From Armatimonadota bacterium (GTDB lineage Bacteria; Armatimonadota; Fimbriimonadia; Fimbriimonadales; ATM1), in NCBI GenBank assembly GCA_021324165.1, contig JAJPJR010000035.1:24809-88808 (forward strand): 64,000 bases of DNA. Reading direction: 5' to 3'. A program made the position numbers and the translations under genes. Shown piece by piece: positions 47,516 through 55,706 of this stretch. The notes beneath the pieces were generated by a model. That model saw only the letters and a list, made by a program, of their open reading frames with translations. It searched no databases and was not told the DNA's origin. Every line of letters starts with the position of its first letter. Position 1 is the first letter of the stretch.

Positions 47516-47892
47516 CGTTTTTTCGACGCCGGGGTTTTCGATGCGATTTGAGAGTCCTCCTTCAACCTGAACTCCACAATCCGCGCGATCAGGTCGAGCG
47601 GCGGAGAGTTGATCGGAAACTGCACCGCACCTTTCGAGTGCGGGTACTTCGAGATCTCTTTCTTGAATTCCGCGATGCCCGATGAACTCGGATAAAAACC
47701 GATATGGTTTTTGAATGCCGCAAAACAGACCAGCACGCGGTTCTGCTTCACGGCGGGCATTCCATAACTGAACACCTCTTTCGCGCCAGGCGCGGCTTTC
47801 TTGATCGTGCGCAGAATCGCCCGAAGGAGTTTCTGGACCTCCGCCCGCTGCGCCTCGATGTACGCATCAACGGTTTCAAACTGCTGGCTCAT
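47512..47892 (-). CDS. DUF1801 (YdhG/YjhA-like) protein
   Basis: A 126-residue protein with the DUF1801 pattern: TVDAYIEAQRAEVQKLLRAILRTI, GAKEVFSYGMPAV, FAAFKNHIGFYPS and KGAVQFPINSPPPLDLIARIV-type end. Related Bacillus protein FraH/YdhG is an iron chaperone, but no function is proven for most members. ATG 47892 is chosen because GGAGAA lies 8 bases upstream and directly follows the CCA end of tRNA-Leu. The frame extending into the tRNA is rejected. Confidence 0.82.
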   Translation of the reverse strand: MSQQFETVDAYIEAQRAEVQKLLRAILRTIKKAAPGAKEVFSYGMPAVKQNRVLVCFAAFKNHIGFYPSSSGIAEFKKEISKYPHSKGAVQFPINSPPLDLIARIVEFRLKEDSQIASKTPASKKR

Positions 47893-47904
47893 CTTCAATT
47901 CTCC

Positions 47905-47988
47905 TGGTGCCCGGGGCGGGACTCGAACCCGCAAGGGTTGCCCCGGGGGATTTTAAGTCCCCTGCGTTTACCATTTCGCCACCCGGGC
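47905..47988 (-). tRNA. tRNA-Leu (UAA anticodon)
   Basis: A class II tRNA on the minus strand. The 7-bp acceptor stem is GCCCGGG/CCCGGGC. The anticodon stem GGGGA/TCCCC encloses CTTAAAA with anticodon TAA. There is a variable arm, a T arm GCGGG-TTCGAGT-CCCGC, discriminator A and an encoded CCA (47907-47905). The D arm has GG (ATGGTAAACG). This is the only tRNA in the window. The next gene's ribosome site begins directly after CCA. Confidence 0.97.
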
Positions 47989-47996
47989 GCGGCCCG

Positions 47997-48002
47997 ATTA
48001 TG
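47997..48002 (-). promoter_or_regulatory. -10-like box of tRNA-Leu
   Basis: CATAAT on the minus strand (48002-47997) ends eight bases before the mature 5' end of the tRNA at 47988, so transcription would begin within a base or two of the tRNA itself. No clear -35 box is visible. Confidence 0.45.
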
Positions 48003-48049
48003 AATCAACCGGAAGGTCGTTTCCCGCGGGGCGTCGAAATCAACATCGC

Positions 48050-49531
48050 GTGGAGCGCACTTGGAGTTGGGCAGAAGCCCGATGGCCGCACCTCACCGCC
48101 CGTCCGCTCATCTGCGCGCTCCCTGCGTTCTTCGGCGGGCTACTTGCGCCGTTCGCTCCTGCGGCGTGTTTTCTGTCGCTCATCAGCCTTGTGCTGATGC
48201 GAAAGCGTCTGGGAATCGCTGTTGCGGCGCTGCTTCTCGGCCTTGCACGCGCAAACCTTGCTTTACACGGCTCGCCTTTGAAAACCGGCGAGTACACTCT
48301 GCGCGGAACCGTCGCATCAACCCCCAACGTTGGGTTCAGCACGCAAACGTTTCTGTTCGATATCGGCCAGGACACAATGCTCGCTTCCGCGACTGCCGAC
48401 GCCGCGCTGTGTGCGGGAGATTTCATCGAACTTCATGGCACAGTGCGCCCGATCGTGCCGTATTCCGATGACCCGTCGGGCGGTCTGCTTGCAAACTATT
48501 GGCTGAGGCGGGGAATCACGCGGCGCATCTCTACGGCGTGGATCGGTGGATTGCGAATCATCGAGCCCGGTGGGGGCATCGCATCCATCGGCGGTGCATG
48601 GCGCAACCGGACATGGGAACTCCTCAGGTCGCAGCTGGATGCAGATCGGGCAGGCATCGCGATGGGAATCGTCGCAGGGCAGCAGTCACTGGTTGATCCC
48701 GGCATCCTCCGCGATATGACCCGGTCCGGCACGCTGCATCTGATTGCAACGAGCGGCTACAACGTGATGCTTCTTGCGGGACTTGCGTTCATGGGTCTGT
48801 CGGCGCTGCCGATCCACCGCTCAGTGCAGATTCTGCTCGTGGTTTTGGTGCTGATCGTGTACCTTGCCGCCGTGGGAGATCGGCCGTCCATTCTTCGCGC
48901 AACGATCATGGCCGTGGTGATGCTTTGCGCTTACATTTTTGATCGCGCGCCCGATGTTCTGTCTGCTCTTGCGTTTGCGGCGGTGGTCTGCGCGCTCATT
49001 CAACCCGCGTCGGTGTTCGATGCGGGATATCAGCTCAGCTTCATCGTGCTGCTCGCGCTTGCACTTTATGGCCCGGCTTGCTTCGATTTCATCAACCGAA
49101 AGACCGCGCCTGTATCGAATGCTCAACTCCGATGGTTTTTACGCTGGGCGCTCGCGATCGTAGGAACCACGCTGCTTTGCGAATTGGGTGCCGCTCCGAT
49201 TCTCGCAGCGCACTTTGGGCAGGTTTCGGTTGTCGCACCCGTTGCGAATCTGCTGACCGTTGTGGCGGTTCCTGCCGTTTATGCCGGAGTGTTTCTGTCG
49301 CAAATCTTCGCTCCGCTGCTTCCGGGAGTTTCCGATTTCGTTGCGGCGTGGGTCGTCGGGCCCGCGTCAGGTTGGATCGAGACGTGCAACCGTGCCCTCG
49401 CCAAGCCGGTTTGGGCAGCCGCAACCTTCTCCCCGATTCCGGGGTGGGTTGCCGCCTTGGCGGTTGCATGCATCGTCCTGTTCAGCCGCCCGCGCGGAAG
49501 CGTGCGAGCTTTTTCTACCGAGCCCGGATAA
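48050..49531 (+). CDS. ComEC/Rec2-type competence membrane protein without beta-lactamase domain
   Basis: A 493-residue protein: N-terminal helices, an OB-fold-like region (YTLRGTVASTPNVG, GDFIELHGTVRP), then the Competence domain with SGTLHLIATSGYNVMLLAGL, VYLAAVGDRPSILRATIM and FDAGYQLSFIVLLALALYG. ComEC passes incoming DNA across the inner membrane. The C-terminal metallo-beta-lactamase domain is missing, since the protein ends after the last helix and a short tail. GTG 48050 is the first usable codon in frame; there is no ribosome site and no close -10 box, so the start is uncertain. The fabI gene follows within 10 bases. Confidence 0.88.
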   Translation: MERTWSWAEARWPHLTARPLICALPAFFGGLLAPFAPAACFLSLISLVLMRKRLGIAVAALLLGLARANLALHGSPLKTGEYTLRGTVASTPNVGFSTQTFLFDIGQDTMLASATADAALCAGDFIELHGTVRPIVPYSDDPSGGLLANYWLRRGITRRISTAWIGGLRIIEPGGGIASIGGAWRNRTWELLRSQLDADRAGIAMGIVAGQQSLVDPGILRDMTRSGTLHLIATSGYNVMLLAGLAFMGLSALPIHRSVQILLVVLVLIVYLAAVGDRPSILRATIMAVVMLCAYIFDRAPDVLSALAFAAVVCALIQPASVFDAGYQLSFIVLLALALYGPACFDFINRKTAPVSNAQLRWFLRWALAIVGTTLLCELGAAPILAAHFGQVSVVAPVANLLTVVAVPAVYAGVFLSQIFAPLLPGVSDFVAAWVVGPASGWIETCNRALAKPVWAAATFSPIPGWVAALAVACIVLFSRPRGSVRAFSTEPG

Positions 49532-49534
49532 ACT
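49529..49534 (+). promoter_or_regulatory. -10-like box of fabI, leaderless type
   Basis: TAAACT at 49529-49534 ends seven bases before the GTG start of fabI at 49542, inside the end of the comEC-like gene. No ribosome site is present, so the fabI mRNA may be leaderless. Confidence 0.4.
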
Positions 49535-49541
49535 GCGCACC

Positions 49542-50309
49542 GTGTCAACGGTTCTTCAAGGAAAAAAAGGCGTGGTGTTCGGAGTCGCGAACAACCGCAG
49601 CATCGCATGGGCAGTCTGCGAAGCAGCAAAACAGCATGGCGCCGAAGTGTGCATCGGCGTTCAAAACGAACGCATGGCCGAATCGGTTTCCAAACTGTTC
49701 GAAGGCGATGCGTTCGACATCGTGATCGCCGATCTGAATGTTGATTCGCAAATCGAGGCCGCAGCCGACAAACTCAGCAGCCGATTCGGAAAACTTGACT
49801 TCGCGGTGCACAGTGTGGCGTATGCGTTGCGCGAAGACCTTGCCAACCCGTTTCTGCAAACCAGCCGCGAGGGGTTTCACACCGCACTCGAGACGTCTGC
49901 TTATTCGTTCATCGCCATGGCCGCGAAGCTGGAACCGATTCTTGCAGACGATGCGAGCATCATCACCATGACGTACCTTGGAAGCCAGCGCGTGCTGCCC
50001 AACTACAACGTGATGGGAGTCGCCAAAGCCGCTCTCGAAGCAGCTGCTCGATACCTTGCCTACGATTTGGGAACGCGGGGGATTCGTGTGAATGCCGTCT
50101 CTCCGGGGCCGATCAACACCGTTGCCGCGCGGGGGATCAAAGGGTTCTCTTCGATTCTGGACACCATCGCCGAACGCGCTCCCCTCAAAAGGCCCGCCGA
50201 ACAGAAAGAGGTCGCCGCTGCGTCCGTGTGGCTTCTCAGCGACATGAGCAGAGGCGTCACCGGGCAGACCATCTACGTTGATTCGGGCTACAGCATCATG
50301 GGCCTGTAG
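49542..50309 (+). CDS. fabI: Enoyl-[acyl-carrier-protein] reductase (NADH)
   Basis: The 255-residue enzyme reduces the enoyl-ACP double bond in fatty acid synthesis. GVANNRSIAWAVCEAAKQHG is the NADH site, HSVAYALREDL the substrate block, and YLGSQRVLPNYNVMGVAKAAL carries the Tyr-x6-Lys active site, followed by GIRVNAVSPGPINTVAARGI. Length is normal. GTG 49542 is used because homology starts there (MSTVLQGKKGVVFG); a longer frame into the comEC gene is rejected. It is a FabI-type enzyme, the triclosan target class. Confidence 0.95.
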   Translation: MSTVLQGKKGVVFGVANNRSIAWAVCEAAKQHGAEVCIGVQNERMAESVSKLFEGDAFDIVIADLNVDSQIEAAADKLSSRFGKLDFAVHSVAYALREDLANPFLQTSREGFHTALETSAYSFIAMAAKLEPILADDASIITMTYLGSQRVLPNYNVMGVAKAALEAAARYLAYDLGTRGIRVNAVSPGPINTVAARGIKGFSSILDTIAERAPLKRPAEQKEVAAASVWLLSDMSRGVTGQTIYVDSGYSIMGL

Positions 50310-50333
50310 CCGATTGAAGTATCCTTCGCAGCA

Positions 50334-50780
50334 ATGCGCAGAATTGTCGCGCCCTTTGTTTCCTGCATCTTGTTTCTTGCGATTGGCTGCGGCGGCAGCA
50401 CAATCGTCGGCTCGTGGAGAATTACCAGCGAGCTGAGCGATCTGCCGCCGGGTTCGAAAGCCACGCTGAGTTTTCAACAAGGCGATCAGTGCACGATGGC
50501 GCTCGATGTGGCTTATGGCCCCGGCAAACTCGCGTTTTCGCTGACGGGGACGTACGCACTCAAAGGCAATGATCTGCTGCTCGCCTTTAAAGAAGTTAAA
50601 CTCGATCTCACCGGCTACAACGAAAAGCAAAAAGCCGAACTTCAATCGCAGTTTGAAAACTCCAAACAGCGGTTCCTGCAAAACGCCTCAGCGACCAGCG
50701 GAAAACTGAGCTGGGATTCTGCAGACAAAATCACCATTAAAGGCGATGATGGAATCACAACCCTTGAACGCGTGAACTGA
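50334..50780 (+). CDS. Hypothetical lipoprotein
   Basis: A 148-residue protein with a lipoprotein signal (SCILFLAIGCGGS) and a small beta-rich body resembling lipocalin-type lipoproteins (IVGSWRITSEL ... GTYALKGNDLLL). I do not recognise a family. A TATCCT box ends eight bases before ATG 50334, with no ribosome site. The helical stretch YNEKQKAELQSQFENSKQRF and the final DGITTLERV are notable. Confidence 0.75.
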   Translation: MRRIVAPFVSCILFLAIGCGGSTIVGSWRITSELSDLPPGSKATLSFQQGDQCTMALDVAYGPGKLAFSLTGTYALKGNDLLLAFKEVKLDLTGYNEKQKAELQSQFENSKQRFLQNASATSGKLSWDSADKITIKGDDGITTLERVN

Positions 50781-50856
50781 AACCCCGCCTGCGGTCGTCC
50801 GAAAACACCTCGAAACGACCGCACACTGGTAAAGTCGAACGCGTCGGAAGGCAGCA

Positions 50857-51711
50857 ATGGCACGTGCAGACAGACTGACGCATCCCAACCGAATCATTGA
50901 CGCGGCAACCAACACCACGAAAAGCGGCCTTTACGCCTATTACGAAGCAGTTATGGAACGAATGTTTCCTCACCTAAAGAACCGGCCGGTGTCCATCGTT
51001 CGTTGTCCCGAAGGCATCGCCGGAGAATGTTTTTTCCAACGACATGTTCTGCGCCACGCGATCCCAGGTCTAAGAAAGATCACAATCGAAGGACAAGCCT
51101 ATCTGTGCATCGCAAAGCCTGAAGGCGTACTCGGTCTCGTGCAATTCGGCGCGGTCGAGTTTCACCCGTGGGGATGTTCGCTTCCGAACCTCGTGAAGGC
51201 CGACCGCATCGTGTTCGATCTCGATCCCGCCCCCGATGTTGCGTTCGATCAAGTTGCAGAGGCGGCGCTTTTGCTGCGCGAAAGACTGCGGGCGTTCGGA
51301 CTTGCTGCGTTCGCCAAAACAACCGGCGGAAAGGGCGTTCACATCGTGTGCCCCATCAAACCTGAGTTTGGTTGGAACGTCGTGAAATCGTTTTCCAAAA
51401 CAGCCGCCGCCGCTTTGGCTGCCGACCATCCGGATCGGTTCACTACCGCGATAACCAAATCAAAGCGAACAGGAAAGATTTTTATTGACTATCTGCGCAA
51501 CGATCATCACGCAACGGCAATCGCTCCTTATTCACTGCGCGCTAAGCCAGGTTTACCCATGGCGTGCCCCGTCCGATGGTCTGCGCTGCGTAACGTGCAT
51601 CATGCGGATCAGTTCACCATCAAATCTGTTGCTGCGCGGCTGCGCGCTGCCGATCCTTGGAACGGTTTCTTCTCGTCGGCGGTCTCGCTCAAGGCTCTGC
51701 TGAAATCCTGA
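50857..51711 (+). CDS. LigD-type DNA polymerase/primase domain protein
   Basis: The 284-residue archaeo-eukaryotic-primase protein matches the polymerase module of bacterial NHEJ ligase D. The order is LTHPNRIIDAATNTTKSGLYAYYEAV, FHPWGCSLPN, RIVFDLDPAPDV (metal Asp-x-Asp), KTTGGKGVHIVCPI, and a C-terminal half with AIAPYSLRAKPGLPMACPV. It stands alone: no ligase, nuclease or Ku gene is next to it. GGAAGG precedes ATG 50857. It may fill ends for NHEJ encoded elsewhere. Confidence 0.9.
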   Translation: MARADRLTHPNRIIDAATNTTKSGLYAYYEAVMERMFPHLKNRPVSIVRCPEGIAGECFFQRHVLRHAIPGLRKITIEGQAYLCIAKPEGVLGLVQFGAVEFHPWGCSLPNLVKADRIVFDLDPAPDVAFDQVAEAALLLRERLRAFGLAAFAKTTGGKGVHIVCPIKPEFGWNVVKSFSKTAAAALAADHPDRFTTAITKSKRTGKIFIDYLRNDHHATAIAPYSLRAKPGLPMACPVRWSALRNVHHADQFTIKSVAARLRAADPWNGFFSSAVSLKALLKS

Positions 51712-51778
51712 ACCCGACCAGCCTTGCACGCGCACCACGGCCAAAACCGGAATCTGATTCGTCCTTACCAAACAGTTT

Positions 51779-52813
51779 ATGTTTCCTGCTTGGTCCACCG
51801 CCCTCGGAGCGCTTATCGGCGCCGCGATCGGCAGTTTTCTCAATGTGGTCATCTACCGCGTTCCCCGCGGAATGTCGCTCGCCAATCCCCCAAGCCACTG
51901 CCCCAAATGCGGGCACCGTCTGGGAGTTCTCGATCTGTTCCCCCTGTTCAGCTTCCTTTTGTCGGGGGCTCGCTGCCGACATTGCAAATCCCCGATTTCA
52001 TGGCGTTACTTTGTGGTCGAGGTCATTTCCGGCACGGTCTGGGGTGTCTACTGGTACCAATGGCTTTGCGAAGGCTGGGACCCGGTGCGGTTTATTGTGT
52101 TGGCCGCTTTCGGCTCGATTCTGATTGCGGCGATTTTCACCGACCTCCTCCATTACATCATCCCCGACTCGTTCAACGCCCTCTTGCTGGTCTTGGGGCT
52201 TGCCTACAACGGCTGGCTGATCGCAGCCGGGTCTTCCGATGCCTGGACGGAGGTTGGTGGGGCTCACATTCCGGCCTCGATCGTGGGGGCGCTCACGGGG
52301 GTTGGGGTGTTGTGGGGAATCGCGTTTTTCGGGCGTGTGGCGTTCCGGAAAGATGCCATGGGCCACGGCGACATCAAATTGGCGCGGGGCATCGGTTCGG
52401 TGCTGTTCGCTCCGGGAGCGCTGATGAGTTTCGGCATGGCAGTGGCGCTTGGCGCTGTTATCGGCGGCTTGCAGATTCTGGTTCGCCGGATGGCCTTGAA
52501 ACAGGAAGAAGATGAGGAAATCGAAGAGGTTTTGGAAGACGGACCGGAGTCCTTGGGGAGTCTGGCGAAGTGCGGGCTGGGGTACGCCCTCGCGGTGGAT
52601 GTGGCGGCTCTGTTTTCAAAAAAACTGGATATCTGGTGGTTTGGGAGCCTGGAAACCAGCGAAAACCTGACAGAAGAGGACAATTGGCAGCCCGGTGCGA
52701 GTACTATTCCGTTCGGGCCTTATTTGGCGTTGGGCGCGGTGGTGGTCTCAGTTTTCCACACTCCGCTGTTGCGGCTGGCGGCCAATTATTGGAATTGGGC
52801 GGCTCAGCCGTGA
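51779..52813 (+). CDS. Prepilin peptidase
   Basis: The 344-residue inner-membrane aspartyl protease cuts and methylates prepilins. IGSFLNVVIYRVPRGMS and the zinc-type CPKCGHRL ... CRHCKSPI pairs are the N-methylation domain; catalytic aspartates sit in FTDLLHYIIPD and GHGDIKLARG. A long acidic cytoplasmic loop (QEEDEEIEEVLEDG) and a C-terminal extension after ~residue 240 are unusual, as the typical protein is ~260. It lies directly upstream of four prepilin genes, so it should process their products. Confidence 0.95.
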   Translation: MFPAWSTALGALIGAAIGSFLNVVIYRVPRGMSLANPPSHCPKCGHRLGVLDLFPLFSFLLSGARCRHCKSPISWRYFVVEVISGTVWGVYWYQWLCEGWDPVRFIVLAAFGSILIAAIFTDLLHYIIPDSFNALLLVLGLAYNGWLIAAGSSDAWTEVGGAHIPASIVGALTGVGVLWGIAFFGRVAFRKDAMGHGDIKLARGIGSVLFAPGALMSFGMAVALGAVIGGLQILVRRMALKQEEDEEIEEVLEDGPESLGSLAKCGLGYALAVDVAALFSKKLDIWWFGSLETSENLTEEDNWQPGASTIPFGPYLALGAVVVSVFHTPLLRLAANYWNWAAQP

Positions 52814-52875
52814 AATCGGGAACATGTGGGAAAATCGCCTCGTCCTACTTTGGAACCATTTGGAGGGATTGCCAG

Positions 52876-53703
52876 ATGCGCAAACGCGCTTTTACATTGA
52901 TCGAATTGCTGGTGGTGATGGCCATCATCGCGATTCTCGCCGCTCTGCTGTTTCCCGTTTTCAACCAGGTCAAGGTCGCCGCTAAGCGCAACTCGGACAT
53001 GGCCAACATGGGCCGCATCGGGGCCGCCCTCGGGCTGTACCGCACCGACCAGGGGGGCTATCCGCCTCTTCTTTTGAACGTGGTCGAGTACCGAACCGAC
53101 CTGGGGCGGGACGCGAGGGTTGACGAGGTCCGCCGCGGCTACCTATTTAATAGCCGCGAGAAGGACATCAACGCATTCAAGAGTCAGCTGAACGATTACG
53201 GCAAGGCTGACCAGATCGGCGGCAATGCCGCGCCGGTTTACTGGCCCGACAAGGACGCGCGCTCGGCCGGAAACCCCGACGACCATCAGGCGTTCGGCCC
53301 CGGCGATGTGGTGACCTACGAGCAGCTCAGGATATTCAACCCGCCCAACGGCGATCTGGCAACCGATCCGGCCAGGTTCTATCCTTGGGATAGTTACGAT
53401 ATTGCGCCCGTCCGCACCGATCAAGGAATCGTGTTTCAACTGCGCTACACGCTGTTTTGGACCGAAACCGGCCAGCTGAATGGCGGCAGCGCGACCGACA
53501 ATCCGCGGCAGCTGGGATACGCCAGCCCTCCGGGCGACACGATCGTTACTTGGAACAGTTTCTTCCGCCGATACGAATATGACCAGAGCAACAACCTGGT
53601 GCCTCAGCGCATCAAGACCGACATGGTGCTGTACCTGAACGGCAACGTGCGCGTGGAGGATTCCAAGGATGTGTACGACCGGTCGTGGCGGTTCGGCCAG
53701 TAG
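52876..53703 (+). CDS. Prepilin-like protein, GspG/FimU type
   Basis: A 275-residue protein with a class III signal: MRKRA|FTLIELLVVMAIIA, with Glu at position 5 of the mature form and Ala instead of Gly before the cut. The helix continues (ILAALLFPVF) into NQVKVAAKRNSDMANMGRIG, then an Asp/Gly-rich globular part. ATG 52876 has GGAGG nine bases upstream. Together with the next genes it makes a set of minor pilins; here it takes the FimU/GspH-G place. Confidence 0.9.
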   Translation: MRKRAFTLIELLVVMAIIAILAALLFPVFNQVKVAAKRNSDMANMGRIGAALGLYRTDQGGYPPLLLNVVEYRTDLGRDARVDEVRRGYLFNSREKDINAFKSQLNDYGKADQIGGNAAPVYWPDKDARSAGNPDDHQAFGPGDVVTYEQLRIFNPPNGDLATDPARFYPWDSYDIAPVRTDQGIVFQLRYTLFWTETGQLNGGSATDNPRQLGYASPPGDTIVTWNSFFRRYEYDQSNNLVPQRIKTDMVLYLNGNVRVEDSKDVYDRSWRFGQ

Positions 53704-53734
53704 GCGGGATTAACCGGGGCAAGGTGCAGCGCAG

Positions 53735-55705
53735 ATGAATACGAAACGAGGCTTCAGCCTCATCGAGGTGCTGGTGTCAATCGTGGTTTTCGCGGTTGGC
53801 ATCTTGGCAATCATTCGGATTTTCGCACCCGGATTCGTCGCGCTTTCCATCACCCGCGATTACAACATTGCGCAGGGCCTTGCACGAAGATCGGTGGATT
53901 ACCTTACGACGCGGGGCTCCGATCTGCCGAAGCAGATTCTGGCGGTCAAATATCAGTTCGTGCAGGTGTCACCCGGCAACTGGCAGCTTCAGTTGGTTAG
54001 CGATCCGGATGTTTCTCCCGATGAGCTCGGCCCCGGGGGCGACATTCTGAGCGATGGGACGATTGACATCGTGAACCCGGGTGGAGGCGCCGATGCTTTC
54101 ATCTTTTGGCGCTATTACAACGATGCCAACCGAAGCCGCCGCATCGTTGGAGAAGGCGGCGAAATTCCCGCCCCGCGAGCGATCGGAACGCAGTTTGGAT
54201 GTCTGCGCCTTCTCAATTTCGGCCCCGTGGTGAATGATCCGAACCTGCTGTTGGTTTATGGCAACGACATGATCGGCAACCCCCTTGTTGATACGCAGAT
54301 GGGGGCGCAGATTCCCAACCCTCGCCCGTGGACTTTCGCCTATGACAACGACGTGCCCCAAGTTTGGCTGCCTGGAGTCGCGGGCCGCGACGTGAGCTAC
54401 AAAATCAATTTTAGTTATTGGGTTAATAACGGCGGCTATCAAAAAGTTGACGTGATTGATTTTGTGGTTACCGTAAGATCGGGCATCGAATATGATCCCG
54501 TGAACAACGTGGTTTCGCCGTTCAATCTGAAAACCATCGCCGGCAACCCTCCCAACTGGCAAGGCTTGGTTCCTGATTCGATCAGTGCAAACCGGCTGTT
54601 CGATCCGATTCCGCTCGCAAGTGCGTTTGACCCAAGTTATCCTTATGAGTTTAAAGTCTTGAACGGCGAGATCGGGATGCTGATGTTCAACCCCGCTGGG
54701 TTTCAATATCAAGAGCGGCGCGGACGCCAAAGAATTCCGCTCATCGCTCAGGTGAACTATGATGTGTTCAACTGGCACGTGCTGCATGAAGATTTTCAGG
54801 TGTACAAGGCGAACACCTCACAGCACAAACTCCCGGTCGAGCGCATCAAAGCGTACCAAGATATGCAAAACGACAAGCGGCGATATGCCGGTCTGGAGCT
54901 GGACATCCCCGACGGCAACGGCAACACCACGAACACGAACGACGTTGTGATTGTGGATACCGACACAGGCGGAATCATCACTCCGTATCCCGATCCTACT
55001 AACCAAACCGGGCCGCGCTGTTACCGCGTTGATTATCTTCGCGGAGTGATTCTGTTCGGCAGTCCGGTGACGTCGGATCAGGAGCTTTCACCCACCATTA
55101 CCGAAGTGCTCCCCGATGGAGCGCAGACTCTGCTCACCGGAATTGATCCACGGGGCCTCAACCTTCGCGTGTTTTACCAGGCGCACAACGATTGGGCCGT
55201 TCAGGTGCAAAAGCCATCCACCGTCTATTCTGTGGTTTACGGTCTGCCGCTTTCGGTTGGGCAGTGTTATGTGGGCGATACACCGAATGTGAATCTGGGC
55301 GACCCGAGAAAAATCTATTTTCCAAGATGCGATTTGGGGATGAAAGTCGCAATTCGAGAGATCTGGTACCGCGATACAAACAACCGCTTGAAAGTGCTGC
55401 GCGATCAGAACTTTCTGATTCGACCTGCCTCGATTGCGAACTATCCCGACATGGGCGCGATTGACATCCGCGAGGCAGATTCGACTGCCGCAGGATTCGA
55501 TTGGAACACCTACGGTTATGCGGCACGAGGAGTTTCGGGAACCACGATCCGCGCGCGCGCAATTTGGAACACCGCGCAGCGTGAAGATGTGCCCGGCAAT
55601 CAGCCGCAAGACATCTCGGCGCGAATGGATCTGCACAACGCCTGGGGTCAAAGCTGGAGGCAGGTGAAAGTGGAAACCTATCTAACGAGGCGCGACAGCA
55701 ACTAA
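53735..55705 (+). CDS. Large prepilin-like protein, PilV-like position
   Basis: A 656-residue protein with the signal MNTKRG|FSLIEVLVSIVVFAVG and Glu5, as in PilV/GspI. The globular region (~40-656) is five times the usual size, beta-rich and Asn/Asp/Pro-rich (DPNLLLVYGND, YRVDYLRGVILFGSPVT). No catalytic motif is visible. AAGGTG precedes the ATG, which is 31 bases after the first pilin gene; the next gene starts one base after the stop. Confidence 0.88.
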   Translation: MNTKRGFSLIEVLVSIVVFAVGILAIIRIFAPGFVALSITRDYNIAQGLARRSVDYLTTRGSDLPKQILAVKYQFVQVSPGNWQLQLVSDPDVSPDELGPGGDILSDGTIDIVNPGGGADAFIFWRYYNDANRSRRIVGEGGEIPAPRAIGTQFGCLRLLNFGPVVNDPNLLLVYGNDMIGNPLVDTQMGAQIPNPRPWTFAYDNDVPQVWLPGVAGRDVSYKINFSYWVNNGGYQKVDVIDFVVTVRSGIEYDPVNNVVSPFNLKTIAGNPPNWQGLVPDSISANRLFDPIPLASAFDPSYPYEFKVLNGEIGMLMFNPAGFQYQERRGRQRIPLIAQVNYDVFNWHVLHEDFQVYKANTSQHKLPVERIKAYQDMQNDKRRYAGLELDIPDGNGNTTNTNDVVIVDTDTGGIITPYPDPTNQTGPRCYRVDYLRGVILFGSPVTSDQELSPTITEVLPDGAQTLLTGIDPRGLNLRVFYQAHNDWAVQVQKPSTVYSVVYGLPLSVGQCYVGDTPNVNLGDPRKIYFPRCDLGMKVAIREIWYRDTNNRLKVLRDQNFLIRPASIANYPDMGAIDIREADSTAAGFDWNTYGYAARGVSGTTIRARAIWNTAQREDVPGNQPQDISARMDLHNAWGQSWRQVKVETYLTRRDSN

Positions 55706-55706
55706 C

